DNA from: JBLHZY01 sp047631555
GTDB taxonomy: Bacteria > Pseudomonadota > Alphaproteobacteria > Rhodobacterales > Rhodobacteraceae
Length of the DNA: 64,000 bases
Assembly (NCBI GenBank): GCA_047631555.1
Contig: JBLHZY010000002.1
Span: 496,001-560,000, forward strand
Direction: 5' to 3'
Shown here: in pieces, positions 59,672 to 64,000 of the stretch
How positions within the stretch are numbered: the first letter of the stretch is position 1
Layout of the letters: the number at the start of each line of letters is the position of its first letter
Made by a program: the position numbers and the translations under genes
Notes under the pieces: generated by a model
The model's input: only the letters and a program-made list of their open reading frames with translations
The model's database searches: none
Told to the model about the DNA's origin: nothing

Positions 59672-60193
59672 ATGAGCATTCGTCCTATATTGATCCATCC
59701 CGATCCCCGCCTAAAGAAGGTTTGCGCGCCCGTTGAGAGCGTGACGCCTGCGTTGCGCAAGCTTGCCGATGATATGTTGGAAACCATGTATGACGCGCCC
59801 GGTATTGGCCTTGCCGCGCCGCAAGTCGGGGTGATGGATCGCCTGATTGTGATGGATTGCGTCAAAGAAGAAGGCGCGACGCCTGAACCGATGGCCCTGA
59901 TCAACCCTGAGGTTGTTTGGTCGTCTGAGGAGCGGAGCACTTATGACGAGGGCTGCCTTTCGATCCCTGAGCAATATGGCGAGGTTGAGCGGCCTGCGCT
60001 TGTTCGGGTCACATGGCTCGATCTGGATGGCAAGGCGCAGGAGGCGGAGTTTGCAGCACTTTGGGCGACCTGTGTTCAGCACGAAATTGATCACCTCGAC
60101 GGCAAGCTTTTCATCGATTATCTCTCCCCGATGAAACGTCAGATGATCACCCGCAAGATGCAGAAGCTTAAGCGCGATTTGGCCCGCGCATGA
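59672..60193 (+). CDS. def: Peptide deformylase
   Basis: A 173-residue metalloenzyme that removes the formyl group from nascent Met. All three motifs are intact: GIGLAAPQ (44-51), EGCLS (93-97, Cys95 metal ligand) and HEIDH (137-141, two His ligands and the catalytic Glu138). The start at 59672 gives MSIRPILIHPDPRLK. It is first in the operon def, def-like, fmt and overlaps the degenerate paralogue by four bases. Confidence 0.97.
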   Translation: MSIRPILIHPDPRLKKVCAPVESVTPALRKLADDMLETMYDAPGIGLAAPQVGVMDRLIVMDCVKEEGATPEPMALINPEVVWSSEERSTYDEGCLSIPEQYGEVERPALVRVTWLDLDGKAQEAEFAALWATCVQHEIDHLDGKLFIDYLSPMKRQMITRKMQKLKRDLARA

Positions 60194-60693
60194 GCGTGCG
60201 GCCCTGCCTCCCTTGGCCCGATAAACGGCTTCGGACCGCCGCCGCGCCGGTTGCCGAAATTACCGATGAAATCCGCGCGATATGGCGCGATATGGTTGAT
60301 GTGATGGAGGCGATGCCCGGCGTTGGTCTTGGCGCGCCGCAAATTGGGGTGATGCTTCGGCTTGCGGTGGTGGATGCATCTGAGGCGCGCGGCGAGGCTG
60401 TTTTGATGGCCAATCCGGAGATTTTGCATGCTTCTGCCAAGCTGCGACCGCATGAGGAAGCCTCGCCCAACCTGCCCGGTGTCTCAGCGCTGATCGAGCG
60501 GCCGCGCGCGGTGACGGTTCGATTTATGAACGCGGCGGGCGATTTGGAAGAGCGCGATTTTGTCTCCCTTTGGGCGACCAGCGTTCAGCATCAGATAGAT
60601 CACTTGAACGGGAAGATGTATTTCGATCATCTCAAGCCTGTGAAGCGCCAGATGCTTTTGAAAAAGGCTGAAAAGCTGCGAAAGAAGGGTTAG
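60190..60693 (+). CDS. Degenerate peptide deformylase paralogue, probably not a deformylase
   Basis: A 167-residue protein clearly homologous to the preceding def product: DKRLRTAAAPV, GVGLGAPQ (44-51) and VSLWATSVQHQIDHLNGKMY. But the metal-ligand motif EGCLS reads EASPN (90-94, Ser in place of Cys) and HEIDH reads HQIDH (133-137, Gln in place of the catalytic Glu). Length and fold are kept, so it is not a decaying pseudogene. It overlaps def by ATGA and leads fmt by four bases. A structural or regulatory role is possible. Confidence 0.9.
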   Translation: MSVRPCLPWPDKRLRTAAAPVAEITDEIRAIWRDMVDVMEAMPGVGLGAPQIGVMLRLAVVDASEARGEAVLMANPEILHASAKLRPHEEASPNLPGVSALIERPRAVTVRFMNAAGDLEERDFVSLWATSVQHQIDHLNGKMYFDHLKPVKRQMLLKKAEKLRKKG

Positions 60694-60697
60694 TGGG

Positions 60698-61597
60698 ATG
60701 CGCATTATCTTCATGGGGACGCCGGATTTTTCCGTACCAGTGCTTGAGGCATTGGTCGAGGCGGGCCATGAGATCGCCGCCGTATATTGCCAACCGCCGC
60801 GCCCTGCGGGCCGTGGCAAAAAGGAGCGGCCATCGCCCGTTCAGGCCCGCGCCGAGGCATTGGGCTTGCCGGTGCGCCATCCGCTAAATTTCAAGGATGC
60901 CGATGTGCGCGCGGCTTTTGCAGCACTTGAAGCGGATATCGCAGTCGTCGTCGCTTATGGGCTGATCCTGCCGCAAGACATCCTAGATGCGCCTGCGCGC
61001 GGTTGCCTCAATATTCATGCGTCCTTGCTGCCGCGCTGGCGCGGAGCTGCGCCGATTCACCGCGCGATTATGGCGGGCGATGCGGACACGGGCGTTTGCA
61101 TTATGCAGATGGAAGCCGGGCTTGATACAGGGCCGGTTTTGCGCCGCGCCAAGGTTGCGATTGGCGCTCAGGAGACAGCAGGCGCGCTGCATGATCGCCT
61201 CTCGGCGCTCGGAGCAGCTGAGATCGTCGCGGCCTTGAACCAGCTTGATGATCTCGAGCCCGAGGCCCAGAGTGAAGACGGCGTGACCTATGCCAAGAAG
61301 ATCGACAAAGCCGAGGCACGCATTGATTGGGCGCGTCCCGCAGCGAAAGTTGCGCGCCATATCAATGGCTTATCGCCTTTTCCGGGAGCTTGGGCGGATG
61401 CGGATGGCGCGCGGATCAAGATGCTTCAGGCGCGTGTTGTTGCGCAGAGCGGCGCGCCCGGCGCTGTCTTCGATGGGTTCACTGTTGCTTGCAAAAGCGG
61501 CGCGGTCGAGATTTTGCGCGCACAACGCGAGGGTAAGCGGGCGATGGACAGCGAAGAGTTCCTCAAGGGGATTTCGCTCCCCAATCGGCTCACGTAA
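60698..61597 (+). CDS. fmt: Methionyl-tRNA formyltransferase
   Basis: A 299-residue enzyme that formylates the initiator Met-tRNA. The start MRIIFMGTPDFSVPVLEAL, the folate-binding SLLPRWRGAAPIHRAIMAGD (catalytic His) and the loop QPPRPAGRGKKER, which holds tRNA, are all seen. The C-terminal OB-fold domain starts near residue 205. It lies in the def-def-like-fmt operon, matching its partner deformylase. Confidence 0.97.
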   Translation: MRIIFMGTPDFSVPVLEALVEAGHEIAAVYCQPPRPAGRGKKERPSPVQARAEALGLPVRHPLNFKDADVRAAFAALEADIAVVVAYGLILPQDILDAPARGCLNIHASLLPRWRGAAPIHRAIMAGDADTGVCIMQMEAGLDTGPVLRRAKVAIGAQETAGALHDRLSALGAAEIVAALNQLDDLEPEAQSEDGVTYAKKIDKAEARIDWARPAAKVARHINGLSPFPGAWADADGARIKMLQARVVAQSGAPGAVFDGFTVACKSGAVEILRAQREGKRAMDSEEFLKGISLPNRLT

Positions 61598-61651
61598 CGC
61601 GTCGTTTCGCCCCATCTTTTCAACGGGTGCAGAAAGGGGCATACTGCGCCT

Positions 61652-61894
61652 ATGCATATCGTATTTCTCATAATTATTGGCGCCGCTGCGGGCTTTCTGG
61701 CCACGCGCATGATGAAGCTCGAAACCAATGTGATCGCGACCGTTGCCATCGGCGTCTTTGGCGCATTGATTGGCGGGATTGTTTTGCGGGTTCTGCTCGG
61801 TGTCTTCGCCTTTGGGGCGGGGTTCATTGGGGCAATTCTGGGCGCAATGCTGCTGATTTGGATCTGGCGCACCTACCTTGGCGGCCAGAAATAG
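61652..61894 (+). CDS. Small membrane protein, GlsB/YeaQ/YmgE-like
   Basis: An 80-residue protein with three membrane segments: MHIVFLIIIGAAAGFLATRM, VIATVAIGVFGALIGGIVLR and GAGFIGAILGAMLLIWIW. The Gly pattern and length fit the transglycosylase-associated/GlsB family of stress-related membrane proteins. It follows fmt by 54 bases and abuts the rnhA stop. Function unknown. Confidence 0.75.
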   Translation: MHIVFLIIIGAAAGFLATRMMKLETNVIATVAIGVFGALIGGIVLRVLLGVFAFGAGFIGAILGAMLLIWIWRTYLGGQK

Positions 61895-62347
61895 CTAGCG
61901 TTTAAACGGCGCCATTCCGGCCCGCGCCAATTCATCTGCGCGCTCGTTCTCAGGGTGGCCCGCGTGGCCCTTGACCCATTCCCAAACCACATCATGACGC
62001 GCTTGGGCATCATCCAACCGTTGCCACAGATCGACATTTTTTACCGGCTTCTTCGCGGCGGTTTTCCAGCCGTTTTTCTTCCAGCCGTGAATCCAGCCGC
62101 TCACCCCGTTTTTCACATAAGTGCTGTCGGTAATGATGGTGATATTTGAGGGGCGCTCAAGGGCCTCAAGCGCATTGATCGCGGCCAAAAGCTCCATGCG
62201 GTTGTTGGTTGTGTCGGCCTCGCCGCCCTGCAAATCGCGCTGTTTCACAACCTTTTCGCCTTCGCGCGCGATCAGCAAAGCGCCCCAGCCGCCTGGGCCG
62301 GGATTGCCCGAGCAGGCGCCATCGGTATAGGCATATAAATCAGCCAT
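61895..62347 (-). CDS. rnhA: Ribonuclease HI
   Basis: A 150-residue RNase H that cuts the RNA strand of RNA-DNA hybrids. The DEDD set is visible: AYTDGACSGNPGPGGW (Asp), NNRMELLAAINAL (Glu), TDSTYVKNGV (Asp) and ENERADELARAG (Asp), and VKGHAGH has the conserved His. The start overlaps the ispH stop, so it is translated from the same leftward message. Confidence 0.97.
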   Translation of the reverse strand: MADLYAYTDGACSGNPGPGGWGALLIAREGEKVVKQRDLQGGEADTTNNRMELLAAINALEALERPSNITIITDSTYVKNGVSGWIHGWKKNGWKTAAKKPVKNVDLWQRLDDAQARHDVVWEWVKGHAGHPENERADELARAGMAPFKR

Positions 62348-63300
62348 CAGGAAGCCAGTTCGCGCAAGATACGCGGCACTTTGAATTCGATGTTTTCTTT
62401 TGCGGTTTCAACGATTTGGGTCTCAAATTCGTAGCGTTCGTGAAAGGCGCCAATCACCTCATTGATCAGCACCTCTGGCGCGCTGGCCCCGGCCGTAATT
62501 CCCACGGATTTCGCCCCCTCTAAGGCGCGCCAATCAATGTCCACGGCCCGCTGAACCAATTGTGCATATGCACAGCCCGCAGCCCGGCCCACCTCGACAA
62601 GCCGTGCCGAATTCGAGGAGTTCGGCGCGCCAATCACCAAAAGCGCATCAATGCGCGGTGCGATCGCTTTTACCGCCTCTTGACGATTGGTGGTGGCATA
62701 GCAAATGTCTTCTTTATGCGGCCCAATGATGGCCGGAAACCGCGCCTGCAAAGCGGCCACAATTTCCGCCGTATCATCAACAGAAAGGGTGGTCTGGGTG
62801 ATAAAGGCCAGCCGCTTAGGATCGCGAATATCAAGCGTTGCGACATCCGCCGCCGTCTCAACCAAAAGCACTTCGCCCTCGGGCAATTGCCCCATGGTGC
62901 CCACGGTTTCAGGATGGCCTTGATGCCCGATCATCACCATCTGAAGCCCGGCCTCGTGATGGCGCTCGGCCTCGATATGGACCTTGCTCACAAGCGGGCA
63001 GGTGGCATCAACAAACACCATTTCGCGCGCCGCCGCCGCCGCCGGAACCGCCTTTGGAACACCATGCGCTGAGAAAATAACCGGGCGATCCTGCGGGCAT
63101 TCATCAAGCTCCTCAACAAAGACCGCGCCTTTGTCGCGCAGCTCGTCCACGACGTATTTGTTGTGGACAATCTCGTGGCGCACATAGACCGGCGCGCCCC
63201 ACTTCTCCAATGCCATCTCGACGATCTTGATCGCGCGATCAACGCCTGCGCAAAAGCCGCGCGGTGCTGCAAGATAGAGGGTCAGATGTGGCTTGGTCAT
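62347..63300 (-). CDS. ispH: 4-hydroxy-3-methylbut-2-enyl diphosphate reductase
   Basis: A 317-residue [4Fe-4S] enzyme for the last step of the MEP isoprenoid pathway. The three cluster Cys are in APRGFCAGVDRAI (Cys near residue 17), DATCPLVSKVH and DICYATTNRQEAV, and SAHGVPKAV has the substrate His. It is coupled to rnhA. The start codon is 185 bases from the NYN gene, with a repeat copy between them. Confidence 0.97.
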   Translation of the reverse strand: MTKPHLTLYLAAPRGFCAGVDRAIKIVEMALEKWGAPVYVRHEIVHNKYVVDELRDKGAVFVEELDECPQDRPVIFSAHGVPKAVPAAAAAREMVFVDATCPLVSKVHIEAERHHEAGLQMVMIGHQGHPETVGTMGQLPEGEVLLVETAADVATLDIRDPKRLAFITQTTLSVDDTAEIVAALQARFPAIIGPHKEDICYATTNRQEAVKAIAPRIDALLVIGAPNSSNSARLVEVGRAAGCAYAQLVQRAVDIDWRALEGAKSVGITAGASAPEVLINEVIGAFHERYEFETQIVETAKENIEFKVPRILRELAS

Positions 63301-63375
63301 GGCGCGGCTCCTTTGCCCAAAGACCTAAAGTTCCCCCGCCGTGAGGTCCAGTGCCATTTGGGCGGCTCATTCACA

Positions 63376-63420
63376 GTTGTGCAAATATCCCCGCCGGAGG
63401 CATCTTTTGCAAATATCCCA
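63376..63420 (-). repeat. Dispersed intergenic repeat, copy C with a short echo
   Basis: Bases 63376-63402 match copy B almost exactly (GTTGTGCAAATATCCCCGCC then GGAGGCA). Bases 63405-63420 repeat TTTTGCAAATATCCCA, a second half unit. It lies between ispH and a terminator. Confidence 0.75.
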
Positions 63421-63425
63421 AACGC

Positions 63426-63457
63426 AAAAAGCCGAGCCCCCAATGCGCCCGGCTTTT
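63426..63457 (-). terminator. Terminator of the NYN-domain gene
   Basis: AAAAGCCG (63427-63434) pairs with CGGCTTTT (63450-63457), and on the minus strand the stem is followed by a T-run. It can also act on the plus strand. Confidence 0.8.
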
Positions 63458-63486
63458 CACTACTCTTTTGAACGATACGTACAGCC

Positions 63487-64000
63487 CTATTCCGGCGCGA
63501 CGTCGCTTTGATCTTCATCCTCGCGCGGCTCGCGCGGTGGGCGCCCAATCACATCGCGCAATTCATCCAATTCGATGAAGTTATCCGCTTGGCGGCGCAA
63601 CTCATCTGAGATCATTGGCGGGTTTGAACGGATCGTTGAAACAACAGAAACGCGTACCCCTTTGCGCTGAATGCTCTCCAAAAGCGGGCGAAAATCACCA
63701 TCGCCTGAGAAAAGCACGATGTGATCGACATAGGGCGCAAGCTCCATCGCGTCGACGGCAAGTTCGATATCCATATTGCCCTTAACCTTACGGCGGCCCT
63801 GGGCATCAGTATATTCTTTGGCCGATTTCGTAACCATGGTGAAGCCGTTGTAATTCAGCCAATCAACCAACGGGCGGATCGGGGAATAGTCATCGTTTTC
63901 AAGCAGGGCCGTATAGTAAAACGCGCGTAACAATTTGCCACGGCGCAAAAATTCTTGCCTTAGCAATTTATAGTCGATGTCAAAACCAAGCGCCTTTGCG
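63487..64000 (-). CDS. NYN domain (LabA/DUF88) protein, 5' end cut by the window
   Basis: About 170 C-terminal residues of a PIN-like nuclease-fold protein; the frame is open to base 64000. AKALGFDIDYKLLRQEFLRR, NMDIELAVDAMELAPYVDHI and VLFSGDGDFRPLLESIQRKG carry two of the conserved Asp groups of the NYN fold, and the tail PREPREDEDQSDVAPE is acidic. The first Asp motif (near the N-terminus) is off the edge. The family binds or cuts RNA. The substrate is unknown. Confidence 0.92.
   Translation of the reverse strand, partial: AKALGFDIDYKLLRQEFLRRGKLLRAFYYTALLENDDYSPIRPLVDWLNYNGFTMVTKSAKEYTDAQGRRKVKGNMDIELAVDAMELAPYVDHIVLFSGDGDFRPLLESIQRKGVRVSVVSTIRSNPPMISDELRRQADNFIELDELRDVIGRPPREPREDEDQSDVAPE

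Noticed and set aside
60190..60693. Pseudogene of peptide deformylase
   Set aside because: The frame, length, start coupling and fold residues are all intact; only catalytic residues are exchanged, which fits a changed role better than decay.
1..64000. CRISPR array, prophage, insertion sequence or defence island
   Set aside because: No regularly spaced repeats, no transposase, integrase or phage structural genes, and no known defence domains in the proteins read here.

Overview
The window is a gene-dense, GC-rich piece of an alphaproteobacterial chromosome, most likely Rhodobacteraceae (Rhodobacterales, roseobacter or Rhodobacter type). The evidence is the aerobic-type cobalamin genes with CbtAB cobalt uptake and the DUF1636 protein, a CtrA-type TTAA-N7-TTAA site, a dispersed intergenic repeat with a CCTCCGGCGGG core, and many short ATGA-overlapping operons. 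I see no rRNA or tRNA genes, insertion sequences, phage genes or CRISPR arrays. Almost everything looks like core genome. A LysR regulator is cut by the left edge and an NYN-domain protein by the right edge.

Layout. 1-10 kb: LysR end; a leftward cinA-like/GNAT/peroxidase-like/OmpA operon; sfsA and map; an orphan TRAP solute-binding protein behind two palindromes; a leftward flavin reductase/rsmD/membrane protein operon; a divergent peroxiredoxin. 10-16.5 kb: a leftward block of type I secretion ABC and membrane-fusion genes, RidA, a glycerophosphodiesterase, a COG3146 acyltransferase, pterin dehydratase and MscS. 16.6-24.4 kb: mlaA-mlaC, a class A penicillin-binding protein, glnK-amt, an aromatic aminotransferase and a mercaptopyruvate sulfurtransferase. 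24.5-33 kb: a glycine-rich protein, smpB, dapA, slt, a divergent pair resembling a split MnmC, a TauE/SafE permease and a ThDP enzyme. 33-58 kb: three cobalamin blocks with smc and a lytic transglycosylase between them. 58-64 kb: MalY/PatB lyase, def, a degenerate def paralogue, fmt, rnhA, ispH and the NYN protein.

Cobalamin is the main theme. A B12 riboswitch on the minus strand leads cbtB-cbtA-cobW-GNAT-cobN, which joins cobalt import, a cobalt or zinc GTPase and the late cobaltochelatase. A second leftward operon carries a DUF1636 protein, cobC and cobD. A third, rightward operon is DUF6732-like, cbiX, cobH, cobL, cobI, a CbiG-CobJ fusion and cobM. cobO stands alone. Both an early-type (CbiX) and a late-type (CobN) chelatase are present, together with a CbiG domain typical of the anaerobic route. 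cobA, cobG or cobZ, cobK, cobB, cobQ, cobS and cobT are not in the window.

The observations most worth following up are: a peptide deformylase paralogue that has lost its metal-binding Cys and catalytic Glu yet sits between def and fmt; a lone receiver-like protein without acid pocket or Lys, with a CtrA-like half-match upstream; a perfect CtrA site before a small lipoprotein gene; the mixed cobalamin gene set; the split, divergent MnmC-like pair; and a dispersed intergenic repeat. I did not find a clearly new multi-gene system such as a defence island or a biosynthetic cluster.
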